DNA from: an uncultured Clostridia bacterium
GTDB lineage: Bacteria; Bacillota; Clostridia; TANB77; RGIG9151
Direction: 5' to 3'
DNA length: 51,479 nucleotides
Assembly (NCBI GenBank): GCA_934500865.1
Contig: CAKSUD010000003.1
Span: forward strand, 1-51,479
Shown: piece after piece, positions 35,591-42,647 of the stretch
Numbering within the stretch: position 1 is the stretch's first letter
Layout: every line of letters begins with the position of its first letter
Notes under the pieces: generated by a model
What the model saw: the letters and a program-made list of their open reading frames with translations, nothing else
Databases searched by the model: none
What the model was told of the DNA's origin: nothing
Made by a program: the position numbers and the translations under genes

Positions 35591-35640
35591 CCTGTAAATT
35601 GCACATATTAACTCTGTAACATATATTTGCAATTTGCAGG
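35591..35640 (+). promoter_or_regulatory. Hairpin overlapping the SASP ribosome site, with a candidate forespore promoter in its loop
   Basis: CCTGTAAATTGC (35591-35602) can pair with GCAATTTGCAGG (35629-35640), 12 bp with one G-U pair, around a 26-base loop. The 3' arm runs into the Shine-Dalgarno GCAGGAGG. The loop and left arm contain GCACA (35601) and CATATAT (35620), a weak match to sigma-G -35/-10 elements at suitable spacing. Confidence 0.45.
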
Positions 35641-35652
35641 AGGTGAATCTAA

Positions 35653-35847
35653 ATGGCAAACAGAAAGAAATTAGTTCCAGAAGCAAGTGGTGCTATGAAC
35701 AATTTCAAGTATGAAACAGCTAGTGAAATGGGTCTTAACTTAAAAAAAGGTTATAATGGAGAAATGACTGCAAAACAAGCTGGTTCTATCGGTGGTAATA
35801 TGGTAAAGAAAATGATTCAAAAAGCACAACAAGATATGGCTAAGTAA
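35653..35847 (+). CDS. Small acid-soluble spore protein, alpha/beta type
   Basis: A 64-residue SASP that coats spore DNA and shifts it to the A-like form, protecting against UV and heat. The two family signatures are present: KYETASEMGLNL (containing the GPR-protease-type E-[IT]A-S-E site) and KQAGSIGGNMVKKMIQKAQQ. Very lysine-rich. Strong RBS AGGAGGTG. It is expected to be made in the forespore under sigma-G. It lies between housekeeping genes, so control of read-through matters. Confidence 0.92.
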   Translation: MANRKKLVPEASGAMNNFKYETASEMGLNLKKGYNGEMTAKQAGSIGGNMVKKMIQKAQQDMAK

Positions 35848-35904
35848 TTAAAACCATTTTTGGGGGCGAGTTTTCGCCCTATACATAGAATAGGGGTTTA
35901 TAAT

Positions 35905-36165
35905 ATGGATAACAATACTATTTTTATGAATTTGCAGGATTTGCAAAAGAAAGAAAAGCACGAAAAAATAAAGAGCATTATGAAGGAAGTATATCAAGCA
36001 TTAAAAGAAAAGGGATATAATCCTATTAATCAGCTTTGCGGATACTTTGTTTCTGCGGACCCTACATATATTACTAATCACAACAATGCTAGAGCGCTAA
36101 TTACCCAAGTTGAAAGAGAAGATATATTAGAAGCTATTACTGAAGAATATATTGAAAAAATGTGA
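35905..36165 (+). CDS. IreB-family protein (UPF0297)
   Basis: An 86-residue protein with the IreB pattern TIFMNLQDL, EVYQALKEKGYNPINQLCGYFVSADPTYITNHNNARALI and a C-terminal helix. In Enterococcus, IreB is a substrate of the Ser/Thr kinase IreK and affects cephalosporin resistance; elsewhere the role is unclear. The start is ATG 35905, 8 bases after AGGGG; the upstream frame extension has no ribosome site. A GGGCGA/TCGCCC hairpin (35864-35879) without a T tract precedes it. Confidence 0.88.
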   Translation: MDNNTIFMNLQDLQKKEKHEKIKSIMKEVYQALKEKGYNPINQLCGYFVSADPTYITNHNNARALITQVEREDILEAITEEYIEKM

Positions 36166-36177
36166 GGAATGGTAAAT

Positions 36178-36435
36178 ATGGAAAACGAAATAGTTATGAT
36201 TTATAAAACTAATGAAAAATATCAAGAGGTAGAAGGACTAATAAGCTTTTTAGCATCAGCAGGTATAAATGCACTTCGTTCGCCTCACTCTGTTATTGGT
36301 TCGGCTCTAGACCAGGTTAATGGGATATGTATATTTGTAAATAAAGAACAAGAAGAAGAGGCAAAAATTCTTATAAATGAATATTTTAATAAGAATCCTG
36401 AGTTTGTAGACTTACCGGATGAATTAAAAGATTGA
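36178..36435 (+). CDS. DUF2007 domain protein
   Basis: An 85-residue protein with the small ferredoxin-like DUF2007 pattern: VMIYKTNEKYQEVEGLISFLASAGINALRSPHS...ICIFVNKEQEEEAKILINEYF. The domain is annotated as a putative signal-transducing module without proven function. ATG 36178 is set by GAGG 10 bases upstream; ATG 36169 abuts that site. It is 12 bases from ireB and followed by a terminator. Confidence 0.75.
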   Translation: MENEIVMIYKTNEKYQEVEGLISFLASAGINALRSPHSVIGSALDQVNGICIFVNKEQEEEAKILINEYFNKNPEFVDLPDELKD

Positions 36436-36440
36436 AAATT

Positions 36441-36470
36441 ATGGCTACCTAACGGTAGTCATTAATTTTT
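36441..36470 (+). terminator. Terminator after the DUF2007 gene
   Basis: TGGCTACC / GGTAGTCA pair around TAAC (36442-36461), followed by TTAATTTTTTT. Confidence 0.7.
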
Positions 36471-36498
36471 TTGACAAAAAATGCAAATTATAACTAAA

Positions 36499-36539
36499 TT
36501 CGACACTAGCCTTCAAGTGTCGTTATTTTTTTTGTCGAA
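36499..36539 (+). promoter_or_regulatory. Second hairpin with T tract and inverted Spo0A-box-like sites before agrB
   Basis: CGACACT (36501-36507) pairs with AGTGTCG (36516-36522) and leads into TTATTTTTTTT, a strong terminator shape with no gene in front of it. The same region has TTCGACA (36499-36505) and TGTCGAA (36533-36539), two inverted matches to the Spo0A box that could also pair with each other, competing with the terminator stem. Confidence 0.5.
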
Positions 36540-36569
36540 ATATGATGTAATAAAATGGTAGAATACCCA

Positions 36570-36598
36570 TTGACTGGAAGAAAAAGCCGAGTTATTAT
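36570..36598 (+). promoter_or_regulatory. Promoter of agrBD
   Basis: TTGACT (36570-36575), a 17-base spacer, and TATTAT (36593-36598). The leader then carries a CACAA/TTGTG hairpin (36612-36626) just before AAGGAG. Confidence 0.65.
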
Positions 36599-36640
36599 AT
36601 AAGTGTCAAAACACAAGACTGTTGTGAAGGAGTGAGTGAT

Positions 36641-37258
36641 ATGTTAGAAGAACTCGGTGAAAAAATTGGAAATGCAGTTGAGAATAATCTTGATGATATA
36701 ACGCCTACTCAAAAAGAGATTATTCAATATACAGTAGTACAAGTTTTTGGAGAACTCATAAAAATGGCAATAATGTTTGCTATTGTATGGCCGTTTGGAG
36801 TAGCACATTTATTATTAATAGCGATTTTTTCCATGGCGATATATAGAGTCCCATCAGGCGGGGTACATTCTAAAAGCCATATCGCTTGCTTTGTCACAAG
36901 TATGATTTTATTTATGGGAAATGTTTTAATTTCATCATTAGTAAAAGGACCACATTTAGATATTATATATATATTAATTTTTTTGATAAATATTCCTATT
37001 ATTCATTATTTTGCTCCGGCAGATACAGAAATGAAACCGGTAGTAAGCAAGAAACAAAGGTTACTACTGAAAATTATTTCTTATATATGTATGACTGGTA
37101 CGATATTAATCGGAAGATTTGCTATTAATGATATAGTTATAAGAAATATATTTATATTCGGAACATTAATTCAAAGTATAACAATGTTACCATTTATATA
37201 TAAAATTCTGGGAACAAGATACGGGTACAGAGACGGGATAGTAGTTCCACAAATTTAG
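36641..37258 (+). CDS. agrB: AgrB-like accessory gene regulator endopeptidase
   Basis: A 205-residue membrane cysteine endopeptidase that cleaves the AgrD precursor and forms the cyclic peptide. The catalytic pair lies in YRVPSGGVHSKSHIACF as His76 and Cys83, the same seven-residue spacing as S. aureus His77/Cys84. About five transmembrane segments follow the amphipathic N-terminus. ATG 36641 is 7 bases from AAGGAG; the GTG at 36632 overlaps it. An agrD gene follows 58 bases later. Confidence 0.88.
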   Translation: MLEELGEKIGNAVENNLDDITPTQKEIIQYTVVQVFGELIKMAIMFAIVWPFGVAHLLLIAIFSMAIYRVPSGGVHSKSHIACFVTSMILFMGNVLISSLVKGPHLDIIYILIFLINIPIIHYFAPADTEMKPVVSKKQRLLLKIISYICMTGTILIGRFAINDIVIRNIFIFGTLIQSITMLPFIYKILGTRYGYRDGIVVPQI

Positions 37259-37264
37259 ATTTTT

Positions 37265-37285
37265 TTAGAGTGGCGCGTGCTCTAA
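37265..37285 (+). other. Hairpin between agrB and agrD
   Basis: TTAGAG and CTCTAA enclose TGGCGCGTG. With no downstream T tract it is not a terminator. It could stabilise or separate the agrD part of the message. Confidence 0.4.
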
Positions 37286-37316
37286 GAATATATAAAAATT
37301 AAAGGAGGAGTTTTTT

Positions 37317-37445
37317 ATGAAAAAAATGTTATGTAAGTTAACAAACAGGGTAGCAAATGTATACGGAGGAATGACAAGTAGTGCATCTATGTTCTTATTC
37401 TTAGGACAAGTAAAAACACCGGCTTGCTTAATTAAAAAAGACTAG
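37317..37445 (+). CDS. agrD: AgrD-like cyclic autoinducer peptide precursor (Ser-type)
   Basis: A 42-codon gene with strong AAGGAGGAG. The product has the three AgrD parts: an amphipathic N-terminal helix (residues 1-19, KKMLCKLTNRVANVYGGM), a putative signal core TSSASMFLF (20-28) and a C-terminal recognition tail LGQVKTPACLIKKD (29-42), comparable to the YQPKxP tail of clostridial AgrDs. The ring-forming position, normally Cys, is Ser24 (ring SMFLF), so a lactone rather than a thiolactone is predicted. The only cysteines are Cys6 and Cys37, outside the core. The core boundary is inferred. Confidence 0.75.
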   Translation: MKKMLCKLTNRVANVYGGMTSSASMFLFLGQVKTPACLIKKD

Positions 37446-37518
37446 TACATAAGTGACTTTACTATAAGCATAGCTTAATTATTGGCTACATAAGTTCTTA
37501 ATTTGTAATTCATTAAAA

Positions 37519-37552
37519 AAGCCTCTCGACCGGTCCTCGAGAAGCTTTTTTT
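37519..37552. terminator. Bidirectional terminator between agrD and the anti-sigma gene
   Basis: AAGC-C-TCTCGA (37519-37529) pairs with TCGAGA-A-GCTT (37537-37547) around CCGGTCC, with T7 on one side and A6 on the other. Confidence 0.8.
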
Positions 37553-38156
37553 ACTTTAATTCATATACAAACCCATCTTTTAACTCATAGAAAATTTCAA
37601 CATTGTCTTTTATTATACTATATCCGTTTTCTGTCTTTTTAGCATCCGGATTATTTCTTAAAAATTCTTCTTCTGGAATCTCGGTCGTAACTGAATCATT
37701 ATAAGGGTTTGCTAAATCTTGTGTTATAGGGCTAAAAGAAGAGGAACGCGTAAGGCCATCGGCGATATTATTTAATGTATTTTCCAGGGTATAATATGAT
37801 GACTCTAATTCTTTTAATGGAGATGATGATTTAATCATCATTTTACGCTCCGGAAGGGTGTCAAATTTAACTGCTGTATCATCCGTACTTTGTAAAATGT
37901 ATTCTCCGGTATGTAGTTTTGGAGAAAATTCATCATTAGAACTTTTACTAAATATGTTTTTATTATTTACTACATATATAGATAAACAAAGGCAAGTTAC
38001 AACAAAAACCGCTGCACAATTTTTTATCCAATAAGGTAAGTGATAAACATTATTTTTAGAATATATATTGTTTAACGTTCTTTCCTTTAGTTCATTTGAC
38101 ACTGTAATATTTTTTAATTTTTTTTCAAATTCTTTCTTTAATTCTTCTTTTTTCAT
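37551..38156 (-). CDS. Membrane-anchored anti-sigma factor (putative)
   Basis: A 201-residue protein with a short charged N-terminal domain (KKEELKKEFEKKLKNI), one transmembrane segment (about 45-63, CAAVFVVTCLCLSIYVV) and a 135-residue extracytoplasmic part that I cannot assign. It lies 17 bases after the ECF sigma gene, the usual position for a cognate anti-sigma factor that holds the sigma at the membrane until a signal releases it. No zinc-binding HxxxCxxC motif is seen. RBS AGAGGTG. Confidence 0.65.
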   Translation of the reverse strand: MKKEELKKEFEKKLKNITVSNELKERTLNNIYSKNNVYHLPYWIKNCAAVFVVTCLCLSIYVVNNKNIFSKSSNDEFSPKLHTGEYILQSTDDTAVKFDTLPERKMMIKSSSPLKELESSYYTLENTLNNIADGLTRSSSFSPITQDLANPYNDSVTTEIPEEEFLRNNPDAKKTENGYSIIKDNVEIFYELKDGFVYELK

Positions 38157-38173
38157 AATGTTTTCACCTCTTT

Positions 38174-38680
38174 CTATTCTTCTAAAATTATCTTTAGTTT
38201 TTCTTTAAGAATTTCTCTTGCTCTTTTCATTCGAGTTCTTACAGTGGCTTCAGGAATATTTAATACATTAGAAATTTCAATTGTCGAAAAATCTTTATAA
38301 TAGTAGAGAATTAAAACATCTTTATATTTAGTAGGTAATAGTAAAATTTCATTTAATACCATATTCGCAGTCTCATTATCTATTATACTTTCATCAAAAC
38401 TCACAGTTTCTATTGGATCATTAAAGTTTTCAATAGAAACTACTTTCTTTCTCCAAGCACTTTTTAAATAGTCTTTACATGTATTTATTGTTATTTTTAT
38501 AATCCATGTTTTTTCAGAACTTTTTCCTTGAAATGAGCTAAGATATTTATTAACTTTTAAAAAAACATCTTGAAATATATCTTCGGCTGTGCTAGGATTT
38601 TGCATGTATAGTGTCGCTATGCGAAGAACATCATTACCGTAAAGCTCAATTAAGTTTTCAAGCTTTTCTTTATTATTCAT
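38174..38680 (-). CDS. ECF-family RNA polymerase sigma factor
   Basis: A 168-residue group IV sigma factor. Region 2 spans about 20-85 (AEDIFQDVFLKVNKYLSSFQGKSSEKTWIIKITINTCKDYL), and region 4 spans about 110-160 (LPTKYKDVLILYYYKDFSTIEISNVLNIPEATVRTRMKRARE). It resembles SigV/SigW-type factors in length and layout. It is co-transcribed with the anti-sigma gene. An ECF-type promoter directly upstream implies autoregulation. The operon lies between agrBD and the AgrC-like kinase, on the opposite strand. Confidence 0.88.
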   Translation of the reverse strand: MNNKEKLENLIELYGNDVLRIATLYMQNPSTAEDIFQDVFLKVNKYLSSFQGKSSEKTWIIKITINTCKDYLKSAWRKKVVSIENFNDPIETVSFDESIIDNETANMVLNEILLLPTKYKDVLILYYYKDFSTIEISNVLNIPEATVRTRMKRAREILKEKLKIILEE

Positions 38681-38705
38681 AACTTCAACTCCTACGGTTA
38701 ATTAT

Positions 38706-38734
38706 TAGACGAATTAACGCTTAATTTTGTTTCA
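38706..38734 (-). promoter_or_regulatory. ECF-type promoter of the sigma/anti-sigma operon
   Basis: On the minus strand TGAAAC (38734-38729), 17 bases, then CGTCTA (38711-38706), close to the TGAAAC-N16-CGTA/CGTC sites used by SigW/SigV-like factors. Confidence 0.65.
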
Positions 38735-38742
38735 ATTATAGT
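38714..38742 (+). promoter_or_regulatory. Candidate sigma-A promoter of the AgrC-like kinase gene
   Basis: TTAACG (38714-38719), a 17-base spacer, and TATAGT (38737-38742). It overlaps the divergent ECF promoter almost completely. Confidence 0.45.
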
Positions 38743-38789
38743 ATGACATATTTTTTAATATTTTTCAAAGGGATTTTGGAGGGACTTGT

Positions 38790-40124
38790 ATGGACTATTA
38801 TATTTTAACACCAATTTCATTTTTATTGAGAATTTTGGAGGCATTTTCTCAATTTAGCTTAGTTTTAGTTATTTTAGACAAAAACATTTTTAATAAGAAA
38901 CATCTTTTTGGAGCAATATTGTTTTCGGTAATTTTTGAATTAGGAAAGTCGATTTGCCCACAATATTTATCTGGATTTTTAGCCATTATATTAGGTGTTC
39001 CTTTTATATCTATATATTTTAAAGAAAAAGTATGGAAAGTTGGGATATCTTATATAATTACCGGAATAGGTGTGGCATTTTTAGATTTTATAGTTTTACT
39101 ATGTTTATCATTGATATTTCACATTCAAAAGTTTGATGATATTGCAAATATGCCATTGTTATATAACTTAGGCTGTTTAATAATTTCCATGTCTTTATTA
39201 GGAATAAGTTATGTGATTTATTTAGTAAAGAGAAAGCGTAATATAAAACTTGAAGCTTTACCTAAGGCTACAACAGGATTGATTAATGCAATTGCAACAT
39301 TTTTATTGTTAGTACCGAACCTAGTTATGCTTTTATATTATCATGATGATAAAAATATACCACTTATAATTATAATCATAAATATTCTTGCAATTATAGC
39401 AATGTTCTTTGTAAGTACATATAACACTAAGAAAGGCTTTGAATTAGTAACTGCTGAGCAAGAATTAGTAACTCAAAAGACGTATAATAAAACTCTACAA
39501 AATCTTGTAGATGGACTACGTACGTTTAAACATGATTATAACAATACACTTCAAACGATGTATGGTTATATACAACTAAATAATATGACTGCACTACGAG
39601 AATTTTTTGAACAAATATTGGATGAGTCAAGAGCCATAACGGCATTAGATAAATTAAATCCTGATCTTTTTAAAAATCCAAGTTTGTTTGGATTAATTAC
39701 TGCGAAATATGAATATGCAAGACAAAATAATGTTAATATAAACTTTGAAATGTATGGAAAACTTGAAAATGCTAATATGCAAATATATGATTTGACAAGA
39801 ACTCTTGGAATATTTTTAGATAATGCAATTGAGGCATCTGCCGGAAGCGATAAGAAAAAGGTTAACTTTATGGTATGTGAAAGAAGAGGGAAAGTAGTTA
39901 TCGAAATTACTAATTCATATTCAGAAACAGGGTTAACGATAGAAAATATAAATGATAAGGGTATGTCTTCAAAAGGAGAAAATAGAGGATTAGGTTTATA
40001 TAAAGTTAAGGAAATATTAAAGAAGTACTCTAATGTTAAGCATGAAACAACAGCGTCAAAAGGTATGTTTATGCAAAGACTTACCATAAGTAAAATAAAA
40101 GAAAATTCAAAACAAAAATGTTAG
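38790..40124 (+). CDS. AgrC-like sensor histidine kinase (GHKL type)
   Basis: A 444-residue kinase: six or seven transmembrane segments in residues 1-215, a dimerisation helix with the H-box TFKHDYNNTLQ (phospho-His248), and a GHKL ATPase with LGIFLDNAIEAS (N box) and NRGLGLYKVKEIL (G box). This is the layout of AgrC/ComD receptors for cyclic peptides, and the agrB and agrD genes are 1.3 kb upstream. No LytTR response regulator (AgrA) is found nearby; the D-lactate dehydrogenase gene follows 12 bases later instead. RBS GGAGGG. Confidence 0.8.
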   Translation: MDYYILTPISFLLRILEAFSQFSLVLVILDKNIFNKKHLFGAILFSVIFELGKSICPQYLSGFLAIILGVPFISIYFKEKVWKVGISYIITGIGVAFLDFIVLLCLSLIFHIQKFDDIANMPLLYNLGCLIISMSLLGISYVIYLVKRKRNIKLEALPKATTGLINAIATFLLLVPNLVMLLYYHDDKNIPLIIIIINILAIIAMFFVSTYNTKKGFELVTAEQELVTQKTYNKTLQNLVDGLRTFKHDYNNTLQTMYGYIQLNNMTALREFFEQILDESRAITALDKLNPDLFKNPSLFGLITAKYEYARQNNVNINFEMYGKLENANMQIYDLTRTLGIFLDNAIEASAGSDKKKVNFMVCERRGKVVIEITNSYSETGLTIENINDKGMSSKGENRGLGLYKVKEILKKYSNVKHETTASKGMFMQRLTISKIKENSKQKC

Positions 40125-40136
40125 GAGGAAATTTAT

Positions 40137-41126
40137 ATGTTAAAAGTAACCGTTTTTGATACAAAGCAATATGATATTGCCGGTTTTGAAAAATACGGAA
40201 AGGAAAATGATATTAATTTTAAGTTTTTTGACACAAAACTTACAGAGGATACTGTGGGTTTAACAAGAGGATCTGACGCAGTAGTAGTGTTTGTAAACGA
40301 TACTGTAAATGAAAAGGTTATAAAGGAGTTATGCGAAAATGGAGTTAAATTAATAGCATTAAGATGTGCCGGATTTAATAATGTGGATTTAAAAGCTGCA
40401 CAAGGCAAAATAGCTGTTGTAAGAGTTCCGGCATATTCTCCATACGCGGTAGCTGAACATACAATGGCACTACTACTTACATCACTTAGAAGAATTCATA
40501 AGGCATATAACAGGACAAGGGAATTTAATTTTAGTCTTAACGGACTTACCGGGTTCGATTTACATGGAAAGACGATAGGGGTAGTAGGAACAGGAAAAAT
40601 AGGAAAGATATTTATTAATATTTGTAAGGGTTTTGGAATGAACGTAATAGCATATGATTTATACCCTGACAATAATGCAGATATAAAATATGTAAGTTTA
40701 GATGAATTATTTGCGAATAGTGATATTATTTCTCTTCATTGTCCACTTACAGCAGACAATAAGTATTTAATTAATAAAGAAACAATTGCTAAGATGAAGA
40801 AAGGTGTTTATATTTTAAATACTTCTAGGGGAATGTTAATTGATGCAGAAGCATTAATTGAGGGAATAAAAGAGAAAAAGGTTGGCGCAGCTTGTCTGGA
40901 TGTTTATGAGGAAGAAAATGATATCTTCTTTAAAGATTATTCGGGACATATATTGCAGGACGATATTTTAGCTAGACTTATTTCTATGCCAAATGTTATC
41001 ATTACATCTCATCAGGCATTTTTAACTGAGGAAGCTTTGGATAATATAGCGAATACTACTGCAAAAAATATAAAGACTTTTTTTGATGATGGAAAATGCG
41101 AAAATGAAATAGCATATAAAGAGTAA
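40137..41126 (+). CDS. ldhA: D-lactate dehydrogenase-type 2-hydroxyacid dehydrogenase
   Basis: A 329-residue NAD-dependent 2-hydroxyacid dehydrogenase of LdhA type, reducing pyruvate to D-lactate. VPAYSPYAVAEH, the NAD motif GVVGTGKIG (near 145-153), the catalytic Arg in NTSRGMLID, Glu in DVYEEE and His in SHQAFLTEEA are all present. Its ribosome site AGGAGG overlaps the kinase stop, so it is in one transcript with the AgrC-like gene, which is unusual. HicDH or phenyllactate activity is possible within the family. A terminator follows. Confidence 0.85.
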   Translation: MLKVTVFDTKQYDIAGFEKYGKENDINFKFFDTKLTEDTVGLTRGSDAVVVFVNDTVNEKVIKELCENGVKLIALRCAGFNNVDLKAAQGKIAVVRVPAYSPYAVAEHTMALLLTSLRRIHKAYNRTREFNFSLNGLTGFDLHGKTIGVVGTGKIGKIFINICKGFGMNVIAYDLYPDNNADIKYVSLDELFANSDIISLHCPLTADNKYLINKETIAKMKKGVYILNTSRGMLIDAEALIEGIKEKKVGAACLDVYEEENDIFFKDYSGHILQDDILARLISMPNVIITSHQAFLTEEALDNIANTTAKNIKTFFDDGKCENEIAYKE

Positions 41127-41160
41127 AAAATGACGCAAAGCTTAGCTTTGCGCCATTTTA
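41127..41160. terminator. Bidirectional terminator after ldhA
   Basis: ATGACGCAAAGC pairs with GCTTTGCGCCAT around TTA (about 41130-41156), flanked by A6 on the left and TTTTA on the right, between converging genes. Confidence 0.75.
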
Positions 41161-41165
41161 TGTTA

Positions 41166-42464
41166 TTAATAAATTCTTAATTTGATGTATTCTGTATCGC
41201 CTGTGTTGTACTTTACTTTTAATTCAGTAGTCCCTTTTTTCTTAGGAGTTACTGTAATTTTTTCTGATTTTGTTAGGCTAGTTTTAGATAAACTAACATA
41301 GCTACTATCATAAGTTATTGTTGCACTTTTTGCATCGAAAACATCTAAGTTTATTGCAAGAGCAAGATTTCCGTTATAGCTAAAGCTTATTTCACGAGAA
41401 GTTGTTGTATTGTCATCGTCATCTATAATAACATCAATATAATCTGTATCTCCTGTATCATATTTGATCTTTATTGTAGTTTCTCCGGCTTTTTTAGCAG
41501 TTACAGTAACTTTACCTGAACTTGTAAGTTTTGTTTTAGATAAACTGATGTATTTGTCATCATAAGTTAAAGTAGCTTTGTCTGCATCGTAATCTTCAAG
41601 ATCTATATAGATAGTATCTTTTTCACCAACACTAAGTTTTATTTCATCATCGTTATCGTCGTCATCATCGTCTTCAATGATAACATCAATGTATTCTGTA
41701 TCACCTGTATTAAATTTAACTTTAATTGTGGTTTCGCCTTCTTTTAGGGCTTTAATAGTAACTTTACCTGAACTTGTAAGCTTTGTTTTAGATAAACTGA
41801 TGTATTCATCGTCATAAGTTAAAGTAGCTTTACTTGCATCGTAGTCATCAAGGTCTATGTAAATAGTATCTGTATCGCCTACTTCTAATTCGATTTCATC
41901 ATCAGTATTTTTTCCATTACTGATAACTACATCAATATAATCAATATTTCCGGTATTATAAGAAACTTTAATAACAGATTTTCCAACTTTTTTTCCTTCT
42001 ACTGAAATATTACCTGAATAATTTACATATGTTTTCGAAAGTTTAACATAAGAGTTGTTGCAACTTATTGTTGCACTGCTTGCACCATATTTGCGAAGAT
42101 TTACATAGAATGTATCTTTTTCGTTTACTTCTATTTCCATATCATCGCGAGTGCTTGTGTGTGAATAATCAGGGTAATCGTAAGAATAATTATAGTTGTT
42201 AGAGTTAATGTATACAGTGTTATTATTGAAACTAACATTTGAGTTTGTGAGTTTTCCAAATTCACTTAGTGGTACATATGTCTTACCTTGGTAGTTTAAC
42301 ATTGGAGATGTTGGTTTATATGCACTTCCGTTAACATATACAGGGAATGGACTTAAGTACACTTCATAAACTAATGTACTTGCAGTTACTATTCCACCAA
42401 ATAATAATGCACCTACGGTTATTCCTGCGACCATACTTTTTAAGTCAAATAACTTTTTCTTCAT
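41166..42464 (-). CDS. Exported stalk protein with four tandem Big-like repeats
   Basis: A 432-residue exported protein. A basic start and hydrophobic segment (SMVAGITVGALLFGGIVTAS) act as a signal or anchor. A copper-amine-oxidase-N-like stalk domain follows (VNGSAYKP...YQGKTYVPLSEFGKLTN...NTVYIN, about 43-90). Four repeats of about 75-80 residues come next (near 105, 185, 270, 350), each with YV/I-LSKT-x(4)SGK and a NTGD-[TI]-[ED]YIDV ending, like bacterial Ig/Big2 folds. Acidic linkers (EDDDDDDNDD) join them. There is no LPXTG, and the C-terminus ends in the last repeat. RBS GGAGG sets ATG 42464. The ligand is unknown. Confidence 0.7.
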   Translation of the reverse strand: MKKKLFDLKSMVAGITVGALLFGGIVTASTLVYEVYLSPFPVYVNGSAYKPTSPMLNYQGKTYVPLSEFGKLTNSNVSFNNNTVYINSNNYNYSYDYPDYSHTSTRDDMEIEVNEKDTFYVNLRKYGASSATISCNNSYVKLSKTYVNYSGNISVEGKKVGKSVIKVSYNTGNIDYIDVVISNGKNTDDEIELEVGDTDTIYIDLDDYDASKATLTYDDEYISLSKTKLTSSGKVTIKALKEGETTIKVKFNTGDTEYIDVIIEDDDDDDNDDEIKLSVGEKDTIYIDLEDYDADKATLTYDDKYISLSKTKLTSSGKVTVTAKKAGETTIKIKYDTGDTDYIDVIIDDDDNTTTSREISFSYNGNLALAINLDVFDAKSATITYDSSYVSLSKTSLTKSEKITVTPKKKGTTELKVKYNTGDTEYIKLRIY

Positions 42465-42570
42465 TTTATATTTCCTCCACTTCATAAATGTTTTAAAAAC
42501 GGGTATAGTTAAGTATATTAAAATAAGTAAATTTGTATACATATCTTTACATAACTAGAAACCATTTTTA

Positions 42571-42599
42571 ATGTTAACATAAGAATAAAATTCTGTCAA
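42571..42599 (-). promoter_or_regulatory. Promoter of the stalk protein gene
   Basis: On the minus strand TTGACA (42599-42594), 17 bases, and TAACAT (42576-42571). It is back to back with the tRNA promoter. Confidence 0.55.
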
Positions 42600-42603
42600 T
42601 AGT

Positions 42604-42632
42604 TTGACTATGACAAAAATATGTGATAGTAT
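42604..42632 (+). promoter_or_regulatory. Promoter of tRNA-Gly (and fba)
   Basis: TTGACT (42604-42609), 17 bases, TAGTAT (42627-42632). The tRNA begins 16 bases further. Confidence 0.6.
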
Positions 42633-42647
42633 AAGCACGAGTTAGAT

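Noticed and set aside
35864..35879. Terminator between the SASP gene and ireB
   Set aside because: The GGGCGA/TCGCCC hairpin has no following T tract, so it is at most a stabilising or attenuating structure.
36471..36496. Promoter starting with TTGACA after the DUF2007 terminator
   Set aside because: No -10 element lies at 16-18 bases; TATAAC is only 12 bases away.
41400..42100. Repeated DNA segments about 240 bases apart, considered as a CRISPR or satellite array
   Set aside because: They are the coding repeats of one open frame (Big-like domains of the stalk protein), with no short repeat/spacer pattern.
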